From Spirodela intermedia (Eukaryota; Streptophyta; Magnoliopsida; Alismatales; Araceae): a DNA stretch of 64,000 nucleotides. Position numbers and translations under genes: made by a program. Of this stretch, positions 27,547 to 39,180 are shown one piece after another (position 1 is the stretch's first letter; the number at the start of each line of letters is the position of its first letter). Below the pieces are notes generated by a model, which did no database searches, was not told the origin of the DNA, and worked only from the letters and a program-made list of their open reading frames with translations. The stretch covers positions 3,222,501-3,286,500 of the forward strand of contig LR746281.1 in assembly GCA_902729315.2 (NCBI GenBank), written 5' to 3'.

Positions 27547-28550
27547 TCATGTCCAAGAATAAACTTGACCAAATATGAGTTTTTTAGAAAATAAATCGAG
27601 AAGAGGTAAACTTTTGTCAAACACATGAATTGGTAGAATAATTTTATATGAAGTGGAATAAACTCCATCTAAAAAGAGGTCAGGTAAAGGTGGAAATGGT
27701 AAAGATGTGTCTTGAGAGGTTTTCTGAAAATAAAAATCCGATTCATGAAAGGTAACATCCATAGTTGTACATAATTTTTTAGTTGGTGAATGATAACAAT
27801 AATAACCCGTTTGAGTAGTCAAATATTCAACAAACATATATTTGAGAGATCTTAGATCTAATTTACCTAGTTTGATCATGATTATGAATGAATGAGACAC
27901 ATTCGAATATATAAAGCTCTAAAGAGATATGGAGATGATTAAGGGGGAAAAAAGAAGCTAACTTCTCCACAAGACCCTAGAAATCCAAAGTTTAAGTGGG
28001 AAGTTAATTTATTAGATGTGTTGTTGTTAAGAGAGCTTCATCCCAATAAAATTTTGGGTGCTCTTGCCTAAAATAAGAGTGATCATGTAACCTTCAAGAG
28101 GTGGTAATTTCGTTTTTCTATCAAATTTTTTTGCTGTGTTTAAACACACAAAAACTCATGTATGATACCCTCAACTTGATGGAAAGAATTTAGATAATTA
28201 CTTAAGTATTCTTTAACATTATCTAACTTTAATTTCTTTATACAGGTAACCAATTGAGTTTTGATCATTGTATATAAATGTTTCATTGCTATAAAAACTT
28301 CAAATTTCTACTTAAGGAGAAATACTCACATGCATTGAGTACAATCGTCAACAAAGGTAAAAAACCATTTATTAGCTAATAGATCTACATAAGGGCATGG
28401 TCCCCAAACATCACTATGGATACGAGAGAAAGGGATTTCACTTCTTTCATTTTTAATTAGAAAAGAAATATAAGTATATTTGGAGAATTCACAAACGTTA
28501 CACGTAAGTGTTTTTATAGACACCTTTTGAAATAAAGAAGGTCAAAAACT
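27547..28550 (-). pseudogene. copia integrase remnant
   Basis: 28326-28523 holds the end of the GAG-pre-integrase zone and the start of the integrase core (CNVCEFSKYT, then FSRIHSDVWGP and FTFVDDCT). 27547-27900 holds the C-terminal part (LGKLDLRSLKYMFVEY, then CYHSPTKKLCTTMDVTF). Several stops lie between them. Confidence 0.87.
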
Positions 28551-28680
28551 CTTTGTAGTAGCAAATGAAGGATGACCTAATCTTTAATGGAGCTGAATGT
28601 GAGTAAGATCTTTGTAATGTTCTAGAAGTAAATCTACTTCCACAAGATAGGTTTTGTTAAATCCTAAGATATAGAGGCCT

Positions 28681-29853
28681 AATAACACATAAATAGTAGG
28701 TTAGAAATACACATTTATCTTTTATATTTTAGCATTATTTGGGATATTATTCAACATTTATTCACCCCAATGGTGTGATTTTAATATGTTTGAAAGTATA
28801 TTAACATTTTTGATATTTTCTTGAATTTTTTTGAATTACTCTTTCGATATACATTTGATGCCGCATTAAATATTACCATGATGGACCTTATATTTTAAAG
28901 ATTTTATTAATTTCCCTCGAGCAGTTTTTAGTCATTTATTATTCGAGTCTGGGCATCCAATATATAGTTGGAATCTGACCGTTGCATGCAACAAGTGTTC
29001 ATTATGACAAAAGCAATCCAACAGCCAAGGAACATAGACACCAAGAAGGGAGGGCTCACCAATCTAACGGTGGAAGGTGCCTTGATGGGGAACCAGCCAT
29101 CCAACAATAGAAGGTAGTAGAGAAAGGAGACCCACAGATCTAATGGTGTGTAGTTAGCTAGAAAGGCACGAAGTCACTAGAACCTTCTCACAATTTCTCT
29201 CGTACTAGAGAAGCAAGAGAGAGAGAGGGGAGGACGTTGCTCCATATATTGGGGGAAAAAAAATGTTATGAACAACTCTTTTGATAGTGGATTATCATAG
29301 TCCTTGTACCTACTCAGAGGGGAAAGGTTTTCTAGGGCTCCACCGTGTATGTTTGCAAGTGTATTGTGATAGGAATGGAAGTTCATCTTACCTTAATAAG
29401 GCCTCTCTCACTACTATAAGAGTGCCTCTTCCTAACAAAAATATGGAAAGAGGAGTGGTGAAGCCTAACATTCATGGTGAATGATACCCCTATTCATCTA
29501 GGGTTAGATTTCAGTTCGAAATTAGAGGTAGGTTAGGTTTGGGGAATACTATTTTACACATCATCTGGTTTCTGGTTTTATCCCTTCTAAATATGAGAAA
29601 TCAGATCAAAAACTCATCTCTCCCCCGCCCTTCTCATCTCTCCCATCCACGTGCTTCCTTTGTCCCCTACCTTTTTCTCTTCGTCTTTCACTTAAACATG
29701 AGTATTAAATCATTTAGTCCGAATTCTTTGAGGATACGACCTGACTCGCTACTATCTATGAATTCTTGTGCGAATTAGATTTAGGATTAGTTTATCTTAT
29801 TTTGATTGAGAAGATTTAGGCTTAACAATACCTATAAAAATCTGAACTCATTA
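28681..29853. mobile_element. 1.17 kb nested insertion inside the copia element
   Basis: The copia reading frame is lost at 29854 and resumes at 28680. Both junctions carry the 6-mer AGGCCT (28675-28680 and 29854-29859), as expected of a target-site duplication. The inserted DNA has no domain-bearing frame. Part of its + strand (about 29285-29375) resembles the R/U5 part of plant LTRs, with text like gtggattatcatagtcc and gtgtattgtgatagg. A solo LTR or a small non-autonomous element is therefore possible. I see no clear terminal inverted repeat and no TG...CA ends, so the class is open. Confidence 0.65.
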
Positions 29854-30020
29854 AGGCCTCATTCTCTAGCAACTCCAATCCTTCATATCTAGACCTTATC
29901 AAGGATAACACAAATATTTTCATCAAAGAAGGTTTGATAAGGTATGTTATTAATGAGTTTTTTTTACAAATATAAGATTGGTGAAAAGTTTGAGAACATG
30001 GAGAACTTTGGTGATAATTC

Positions 30021-30460
30021 TTAAAGATTCAAGAGTAAGGTCTCTAATACTAGTGTCCATGAGAAGTGTACCATCAGTAGTACACACTTTTTAGTCACTA
30101 GAACATAAGGTAATGTGAGGAAATGATATGATGAATTTATCTTACATTTAGCAATGTCTTGGGATGGATCTTGAGCACCAAGAGAATAATGAAACTCACA
30201 CATTTGATGACTTGTTGAGGGTTGTGAATGTTGTGTTATTATTACTTTCAATTGTTTTAATTCAATGTGAAGTTTCTCTACTTCTTTTGATGGAGTTGAA
30301 TCAACATTTCTTGGGTTTATTTGATCAGTCTTTTGATTGGATGAATAATCAATTACCATATGTATTTGATTCACTTGATTATTATAATTTTGTGGTTTAC
30401 CATGGAGTTTATAACATCGCTCTTTAGTATGATAAGATTTCTTGCAATAAATACACTAGA
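30021..30460 (-). pseudogene. copia gag zinc knuckle and protease-region remnant
   Basis: At 30414-30455 (minus) a CX2CX4HX4C zinc knuckle is intact (CIYCKKSYHTKERC) and is followed by the usual YKLHG. Downstream, the frame at 30021-30374 passes through a Ser/Gln-rich linker into the protease zone, where the aspartic protease motif is no longer readable. This is the nucleic-acid-binding end of the capsid protein. Confidence 0.85.
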
Positions 30461-31514
30461 GATTATCTCTATAATTATTTTTCTAATTCTTCTCTTGCAC
30501 AGATGATGATTGATGAATTAAATATTTGCTAATTTAATGGTGTGTCTTATTTTGACTAAAAATGTTGTATTACTTGACTCTTGAGGAGACAACATTAATT
30601 TTTGACAACTCTCTTAATTCAATACAATTGATATCACCTCACTTAGATCTGGTCTCCTTTCATGTCCTAGAATTTATTGTCTCATATGATAAAAAATAAG
30701 ACTCAAATCAGTCAAAAATCTAAAGACATGCCTTCATTCTATGAAATTGTGTAAGGTAGAAATTTCTTTGGATTCTTTAGTTCAAAGATCAAGATAATAA
30801 TCAAGCTCCTACCAAAGGTTTTTTAATTCTCCTACATATTTCATTACTAATTTTGAACTTTGAACAGTAGACTAAGATTTTCTCTACATTTCATACATAT
30901 GTGACTCATTATTTTCATCGAGTATTTCATGTGTATTGTTCCTCATAGTTCCTTTGTAATTTTCATAAATAAAAAACCTCTATTATCATAAGAGGTTTTT
31001 TTATCAAGACAATTTCTTTGGATCTATGGAATCATAGTTCCCTAGATCCATGTCTTTATCAAGGAATCCTCCTCTTGCCATTTCTTAAATTATCTTGACA
31101 TTTGATCTAGTGTAGTATTCTCCAAATGATGTAGCGTCCTTTTGCCAATAAGAACTCTCATATATTCTGACTATTGGATGAGATTAGAGCTAGTCAACTC
31201 GAATTTTATAGGCATGATAGGGAGTTCAATCATCAATCTTGATGATATAAGATTAACATCTACCGAGTGGTAGAGACATCACCTATTGAGGCTTCTCCTC
31301 CTTCAAACATATAGAAACATCAATTGAAATAGGAACAGTTGCTTACATAGTACAAATGTAATTGTCTTATGTTTTCAAGGAAAGATCAAGAATCACCTTT
31401 AGAAGAGGCTTAAAATAGAAAACTGATATTGATTTTCTAAGTCCTCAAGAAGAGGCTCACAAAAGTAACATAAATCTCTTACATAGAGAGAGATAATAAG
31501 GAGAAATCACATTT

Positions 31515-31526
31515 GCTCTAACAACA
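31515..31526 (-). other. primer-binding site of the copia element
   Basis: On the minus strand this reads TGTTGTTAGAGC directly after the 5' LTR. The usual plant initiator-Met primer site is TGGTATCAGAGC, so 9 of 12 bases agree, including the last five. Confidence 0.7.
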
Positions 31527-31811
31527 TGTTGAATTTCTTTTTGGTTTGTTCATTTCTTGAAGAACAATAGACCTTATTGTGAAAGGGAAAAAAATAAAAT
31601 TTCTATACAATTAGAAAGAAAAATTATTCCTCTATCTTATTTACATTGAGATAGAAGATCTGTTATTTATAATAGATGCATGGGGGGAAGGTTCTAGACA
31701 TAGACCCTTACACCTCATGACAAGTATGTGATGTGCACGTGCTTCTTTAAGTGAAGCATGTAATACACTCAACCTCAATAGCATACGCAATATTTACACC
31801 ATATTTCAACA
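31527..31811 (-). repeat. 5' LTR of the copia element
   Basis: 285 bp, TGTTGAA...TTCAACA, homologous to 25527-25762. It has a ~48-bp segment (including a run of six g) that is missing from the other LTR. Confidence 0.9.
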
Positions 31812-32399
31812 TAAAGCATAGCTTGAACATAGCTTCACTCTTTGGCTTCATTCTTTTTGAAATAGGAGCTAAAGAATGAGGCCACAAACATGGCATGAGA
31901 GTTAAGGTACTTCACTTCTACAAAAGGCATGTATATGCCCCCTTCTTTCTTCTTTCATGACCGAATAATTGACATTATTGTGCTAACCTTACCCTATTAA
32001 GCTTGGCTGCAGCAGGCTGATAGATGAGAATTTTCAGCTCTTCCTCATCCATGAAACTATGAAATAAGCAATGGTAGTTGGAAGATATCTTGAGAAATAT
32101 AAGACAGAAGGCAGTCAAACTACAATGCAAAAGATTAGTTCAGAACAAGAGGGTTGGAGAGATATTTGAAAGCTCAAGACCCTCGATGTTCTAAAGTTGG
32201 GTTCCAATCTTTTGATAGTAGGAATTATTTATGGAAAAAAATTCACTAATGAAGAACAAGGTAGGCTAGAGTTCATTGATTTATGGGGACCACATAAAAA
32301 GAGTTATATTCTGATGCCTTAAATTGGTTTTTATGCTTCACTTGATACAATGAGGGTTAGTTGCTAAAGAAGAATTCATCACTATATGAAAAGTAATAA

Positions 32400-33560
32400 A
32401 TGTTTATTATCATAGGTTAATAATAATTTTAATTATTCATTTTATGAACTAACTCATCATAAATATAAAATTATTTATGTTAAATAGAGAAAAGGGTTTT
32501 TATGTGAGTAATGTGATTTTTTAATTAATTATGTGATTTTATATGATTTTTAGATTCATATTTTCAAGTTAAAATGAAGAAAAATAAAATAAATAAAAAA
32601 TACAAAAAAGGGGGGGAAAGGGGAGAGCTATGCTTGAGTGGGCGGACCTAAGCTGAGGGAGTCATGACCTAAGCTTGAGTGGCTAAAGAACTCATGTAGA
32701 GCATGTGTGCGTCACTCCTCTTCCATGTCACTAGGGCCAAACTAGGCATAGGCCAAGGTATGATCATGTCACATGTGTGTACATGGGGGTGGACCACTTG
32801 GTTTAGCCCTCTCCCTAAATAGTCTTAGCCATTTTGTTTATGGGAGAGGGAACTTGAATACAAATGGAGGTGCGGACTTATATTCATATCAAACTTCTAG
32901 ATAAAATTGATATTGGACTAAAATGTTGATAGAGCATGTCACCAAAGTAATGTCAAAAATATTTGTATGTTAAGAGAATGTAGTGCGGTCATGTGCTCAC
33001 TTTTTTTAAAGATATTTTGGTAATTAGCAAAGTTTTCTTATGTAGCTAGGAGACCAATAGAGGCTTGAATCTTAGCAACACAAAAAATTATAACTTTATT
33101 TTTTTTTAACTTCATAATTTTTCTATAGAATATTAGTCAATGATCGAGCCATCAGAAGTATTCAATCATCAATAGAATCTTCATCAATGATAATCTAAGA
33201 ATGTCATTAGTAATTGACAAAGGATTTTGGATAGAAAGATCATGAATTGTTGAAGGAAATAATCTCTAGTTGGCCGACTAACAAACTAGTGTCAAGAATA
33301 AGACAATCTATTAAAAGATTTCTCACAATTTCTTTAGAGTGTTTCAAATGTGATTAAAAACCTCCTCTTGTTGTGTGGACTTGAGGATGAAGTTCCTTGA
33401 GATGGACTCCACCTTCATCACTAGTTGTAGACTTTTTATTGAATTATAATTAATATCTATTTACAAAAATATTTCTAAAAACTTTTGTAGATCTGTATTT
33501 TTTTTAGTTTTATAAATTTAAAATTTATGTGATTCAATAAATAATGACTAAGTCACATCA
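32400..33560 (+). repeat. interspersed repeat, copy 2 (internally deleted)
   Basis: It aligns with copy 3 from its palindromic start (32407-32420 with 32449-32462, decayed) to about 33420. It then jumps over about 565 bp of copy 3 and rejoins it for the last ~130 bp (ttattgaattataatt ... aatgactaagtcaca). The block 'cctcctcttgttgtgtggac' near 33361 is almost identical to 34849-34869 in copy 3. Confidence 0.8.
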
Positions 33561-33919
33561 AGAAGGTTTTGCCGCCAATGGCTAAGGTTTCATAGATTAT
33601 GAGAAGTGGATGTAGATTCAGACCAAATTTCGTGTTATATTTTATATCTTACTAAAGCTGCTCCTTTATCTAGTTGAGAATGAAGAATTATGAGCATGAC
33701 ATAATTTCACCAAAGATGGCATGGGAGAAGTAAAATTAAAGAGATTAGTAGGTGATCGCTCTTAAATTACTATTATGAAGATCATCAATTTTAAATTTAT
33801 AAATTAATTTTCACAAAAACAATCTCTTGATGAATTAGTGAAAAACTAAGTTGAACACAAGGAGAGTTTTAAATTAGTTGATGTATATTAATTAATGATC
33901 ACATTCTGATTTGTTTACT

Positions 33920-35610
33920 GATGTCTTCATTATCATGAGTTAATAATTAGTAAATAATATAGTTTTAACCTTAACTCATGATAAATAGACTTATATTTGT
34001 GTTAAATTGTGAAAATTAATTTTCACTTGATTAACGTGATTTTTTAGCTAATTATGTGATTTTCTACAAATTAATATAAATTTTATAATCTTATTTTTGA
34101 GATAAATAAAGAAAAAAATTTAAATAAAATATATAAAAAAGAGAGGACCATTGGCTAGTCAGGCCCGCAAGTGGGTCGAAAGCATAGTCAGGGGGAGCTG
34201 CAAGTAGAGGCTCGAGTGGCTAAGGACCGATGGGGACATGTGTGCACCACTCTCCTTCCACGTCACTAGTGGTTAGCTGGTTGTGAGGCAAAGAGTAGTC
34301 GTACATGTAGAAGAAAATGACTCATTACTTTCAAATGTGATAGTATTATATATTCACCCAAAACTTTGGCACACAAGCAATGTGAGACTAAACTTGTGTC
34401 ACACCTTTCCCCGAAAAAGATTTGAAGATTTGAATACTTAAATTATCCTTTCGTTATAACAGAGATATATCATGATGACGTCACTTAATAAGAGCATTAG
34501 ATTACTTATTTCAATGTCTCTCATGCAAACGGGTAATCGACACGGGTTTGAATATTCCTAGAGTTAAAACTTGTATTTTTATCTAATTATCGTGACTTTC
34601 TTGTGGATTGCTAGTGAAGGATTAAGCCGCTAGAATTGCTGAATCATTAGCAAAAATCTCATCAACGCGATTCGTGGAGCATTGGTACTAAAATTGTTGA
34701 ACAATTCGTGATAAAGGATCATGAATCTATCAAGTAAATCATCTCTAATTGATCAACGAATAAGTCGTCGTCGGGAAGAAGACGATCTATCAGGAGACGA
34801 GTTGCTACCTCTTGAGAACATACCAAATGTGATGAAGAGCCTCCTCTTGTTGCGTGGACTTGAGGATGAACCTCTTTGACATGCGCCCCACCTCCATCTA
34901 GCTCTTTTCCGTTAGGTAATAGCGACTAGAGATGATTCGATGACTCATTTCATTGATGTCTAGACTTCGCAAGGAAATCTAAAGATTGTTCATGTCATCC
35001 TAGTCCAAAGAATACCTTTGAGGCTGTGGATACTACACGATGATTCTTCTAAACATTCAAGATTTCAGTGCATTATCAATGCATTGCCACTGCGACGTCA
35101 GAACTCTGTTTTCTTACTTTCAACTTAATTTACACTTCATTTAATGATAATGTATGTGATTTAAATTTATCAAGTTATACGTCATTCAATTACGATTATT
35201 CTAGCTTTTACATATCTTAATTTGATCAATTAAATCGTTTGTAATCGCTTACGTAAGAATCATTGGGTAGAACTTTTGTTTTCGCCTAATTCGCGTTCGT
35301 CAAGCATTGACATCATCCTGATATCTGCACCCTTATTTTTTTTTCATAAATTTTAAATATATTTTATTTTTATTTCGTAGTATAAAATTCATTAAAAATT
35401 GTATTATTTGAGAAAAATTATGAAAAATTACTCGATATTATATTACATCCTTGTGATTGATCTAAAACATTACCACTATTTGTGAGAGTTTTATTGAATT
35501 ATAATTGATATATTTGTTTAAAAATACTTCTAAATATCTGAAAATTAGTATTTTCTAATTTTATAAATTTTAAATTTACGTGATTAACTATACAATGACT
35601 AAGTCACATT
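33920..35610 (+). repeat. interspersed repeat, copy 3 (longest)
   Basis: About 1.69 kb, the most complete copy. It begins near tgtcttcattatcatgag, with a 14-bp palindrome (33930-33943 with 33971-33984), and ends near aatgactaagtcaca. It is separated from copy 2 by about 360 bp. TG-like and CA-like ends and the paired same-strand layout suggest an LTR, but no primer site or polyprotein is visible between the two. Confidence 0.8.
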
Positions 35611-38600
35611 ATTTACTCTCTAACATTTAGTAGCCACAAATAGAAAAATTTAATACACATTGAGAGCAAGATTTTTCTCAAGGTTCAATTAGCCACCTCA
35701 TAAAAAAATTATAGATGGCTGGTGAGGATGATTCTCCACTTTCTTCAATGACATCGATTATTTGAACTCAATGAGGCAAAGAAGAATACAACTTCATGAA
35801 ATTTAGATTGCATTAACTAGGATAAAAGAGGTTTGATTACATAAAAGTTAAAGGAACAAAACGAAAATGATTTCTCCCTCTTGTTCTGACAAATGTGAGG
35901 AGAGAATGGCGGCCTCATGTAGGGGCATCTTCGGTTGATCCTCTTTTCACTATGCCAAGGAAGGAGAGCCACGATCGTTGCCAGCGTTGTCCCACGAGAA
36001 GGGGGGGAAGGAATGAGCTGGCCCACCTATGATGTGCTGCGGGTGGAGCCAAGGGAGAGAGGAGCAGGCCATCCCCACGGTAAGAGAGGGATGCCCCTTT
36101 AGTATGATTGCTAAAATTATCACAATCTCAAAATAGACTAAGTCGTAACATGAAAGGCTGAGCCAACATTTCCTACATAGTGGCCTATGAATGATAGTTA
36201 CTTGATTGAGCTTGCACATGATCAACCCTTTTTAAGGGAGTTTCCTACTATTATAATATCATAGTAGAGGATATGAAGTTTCCTAAGTGTTGTAGTATCA
36301 TAATTGAGGCTATGAACTATCTTGCTATATGCAAACTTGTTCATTCATCATTAATAGAACATGAATGTCATGTGATGCCATGATTTGGTGGCTTTCTTTG
36401 TTCACATGCAATTGACTTTTAGTAAAAATGTAACTCCAAAGGATTGACTAATGCAATTGATGATCTAGATCATTCAATTCCATAAATCTAGACATAACTG
36501 TCAAATGATGTTTAAGGCAATTATGAATAAATTTTGAAATTTTTTAGTATATTTTATTCTTCCTCCGTGCATTAAGTCACATTAGCATCACATTAAGAAT
36601 CACCCTTCTGCACACGTTTTTCAGATTGAGCTAAGAGTTGGTGTAGATTAGCTGGCTTAATCTTCATGTAGCAAGTCTTGAATTAGGATACTAGGGTCTC
36701 ATTGTGCTTCAACCTCTACAACTTGGCTAAAATTTGATGACCTACTCCTTTGAATTCTATCAATGCAATATTAATTATTAATATCAAATGGAATGCATGC
36801 TTCTTAATTATAAAATGCTCCATTTTAATTCATTATGGTTCCAGTCCACTATGTATGAATGAACTTTAATAAGTTAATTCAAACTACTCTATAGACTGAA
36901 CCTAGTGTGCTTGAATGATATGTTGTGATCTCTTGATATATGTATTCTATTGAATTCTAGATTCCATTGACTTTCTTGTGGTTTTACTTGCCTAGATATG
37001 CAGCCAAGCTTTTATCACCATATCCCCCCTACTGGTTTTTTCTCAAAAGTGACCAAATTAGAACATAATCTGCATTTAAGTTAATTTGTAGGAATTCATA
37101 ATTTATTTCCTTTGGACTATATTTTTTCTCCTGTACAACTCTTTATAAAACTAATGTTTACTATATAGTTTTTGTATGCATTGCAGCATCTTTAGTGATT
37201 TTATTCCAAGTACTTCACCAAATTCTTACCATTTCATTATTGGACACTATCCTTATATTAGTGCAGACTTTTAGATTTAAAATTGATTTATATTGTATTT
37301 ATCAATGCCAAATAGTCCATTGTGAATAAAAAATGCATAACATTATTGTGAGAATCTTATTAGTCATGCACACGTTTGTTTTCACTACTAATTTCATACC
37401 TAAGCAAAACATATTATCTAAGTTTTGTATTGTTCTTATTTCAATATCGATGTATTTGAAATTATTCCATTGCATACACTGAATATAATCCATTTATAAG
37501 ACTGTTCTTTGAGGCTTTAAAGCCATATCTGCCTTCTAATAAAGGCTATTTTTTCCTAGCTTAGGGGCTAACAATCGCAAGATTGTGCCTACAAGTTGGA
37601 AGGATACCTAAGGCAGAAGCCACTCTGAGATTACCTAGGACAGGTCTATTAAGTTGTTGCTTTGTGTTTGAATCTATTGAAATTTTTAAAGAGATTGACA
37701 TGATGAGCTAAGATGTAATGAGAACAAGGATGCTTTTTGATTGATTAATGAAGATAGTGTCATTTAGGCTTGTCTTTAATTGAACACTAGCTAGCCTTTT
37801 GATTATGTGGTTCTTCAAAGTGCACATGTATAACTCAATGTTCTTCCACATCATTTAGCAATATGGCTAGTTCACTCAATTTAATTAATATAGTGTTGAT
37901 TGACCACAGAAAATGATCGTAACAAATAATTATATGGTTTTCTTGGATCTGTTCCTTAGCATACAAAGTTGGCTTCTTTATTCAATTTGGCTATTTAGGA
38001 CAAAGAGCCCATTCCAACCAACTCAAGAAATATATCTGACCTTAACTTTTGTGATCAAGAATCAAGTTAGAAATTTGTAATAGTTTATCTTCTATTCGGA
38101 TGATGAGTTATTATCAAATGGACTTTATCTACTCTATTTTTTGAGTAGTTGATTGAAATTAACTAATTGATGCCGGTGAATCACTTTTTCACAGTTGGCA
38201 AGCCACTTGCGGCAATTGAACCATGATTTATTCAAGTTGATCATTTCAAGGATCTTGCTTGTAGTTTATGGCAAATATTGCAATTTTATCATGATCTCAT
38301 CATGTCCATGACTACATCTAACAAGTTTGAAGTGTCATGGTGATTTGTGTGTTATTCTAGTCTGATGTGAAGTTCCTTACATTACTGTTTTGTATGATTC
38401 AATTGTAATCAAAAGGCCATAAATTTCATATGTATTTAATGCATTTTACTCTTAAATTTTGCCATGTAGGGAGGGTTAAATATTTTGAAGTTGACAAGAA
38501 ATCATATAAAGATGAAAAAGAAAAAATGTTATGTTATCACAAATAAATATTTAAATAATTAGATCTAGTACCCTGTTGAAATATATTTTTCAGGCATTAT

Positions 38601-39180
38601 GTGAAGAAAATAGACATGATCAAGTATCTAACTCATGAATGAAGGTTTGAATCATTAGACCTAATGCTTTCTATTGTTGATATATATTTATCAGGCATTA
38701 TATGAAGAAAATAGACATGATCAAGTATTTAACTCATGAACGATGGTTTTAATCATTAGATCCAGTACTTTGTATTGTTGAAATAAATTTTCAGGCATTA
38801 AATGAAGAAAAAATATTATCATCGAACACATATTTGAGAAGACAAATGAGGTCAGAATAAAAGTACAAGTTTTTAGGAGGAAAAACCAAGGAGAGAAGAT
38901 GTGTTGACCCACAAAAGCACATGTCAACCTAGACTTTTCGGGGAATGGTGGGGTTTGGCGAAGAGTATGATGATATCCGCCCCCGTTTACGTAACGGATA
39001 GTCCTCATGGTTAAAATCCTTTAACCACTTCCTCGGGCTAGTATCGCTAACCTTCTTCCCTCCACTCCTGGTTCACGCGCGGTTAGGTCGAGTGGGAGGT
39101 GTGGTGCTGTTCCTAAGGAGTCGCTCGACGTGCTGAGGGGAGGAAGCATCATCATCGGTGGCGGAGGTGGTTCCGTTGAC
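35611..39180. other. AT-rich intergenic DNA before SAP18
   Basis: There is no supported gene. A GC-richer patch at 35870-36100 has frames without any recognisable domain. The rest is AT-rich with only short frames. A ~100-bp tandem repeat occupies 38561-38815. From about 38930 composition shifts to the GC-rich leader of SAP18. Confidence 0.55.
38561..38815 (+). repeat. tandem repeat, ~100 bp x 2.5
   Basis: Units begin near 38561, 38657 and 38758. Each carries caggcatta.atgaagaaaa, and the first two also carry tagacatgatcaagtat and aactcatgaa. The third unit is partial. The array lies about 370 bp upstream of the SAP18 start codon. Confidence 0.88.

Larger units (their letters stand above)
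25527..31811 (-). mobile_element. full-length, decayed Ty1/copia LTR retrotransposon
   Basis: LTRs lie at 25527-25762 (3') and 31527-31811 (5', as read on the minus strand). Both start TGTTGAA and end TTCAACA. The flanks are gaaag and taaag, a 4-of-5 match fitting an aged 5-bp target duplication. Just inside the 5' LTR (31515-31526) is a 12-mer that matches the plant initiator-Met tRNA primer site at 9 of 12 positions, and purine-rich DNA abuts the 3' LTR. Minus-strand coding remnants run in copia order: gag zinc knuckle, protease region, integrase, reverse transcriptase, RNase H. Stops and frameshifts occur throughout, so the element is dead. A nested insertion interrupts it at 28681-29853. 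Confidence 0.93.

Noticed and set aside
38561-38815. Possible CRISPR-like array
   Set aside because: Repeat and spacer are not distinguishable, units are ~100 bp and diverged, and the DNA is plant nuclear. It is an ordinary tandem repeat.
39130-39180. Upstream in-frame ATG for SAP18
   Set aside because: It would add 17 Gly/Ser/Ile-rich residues not seen in the family. The second ATG (MASTAEAAQ) resembles known starts. It is possible but less likely.
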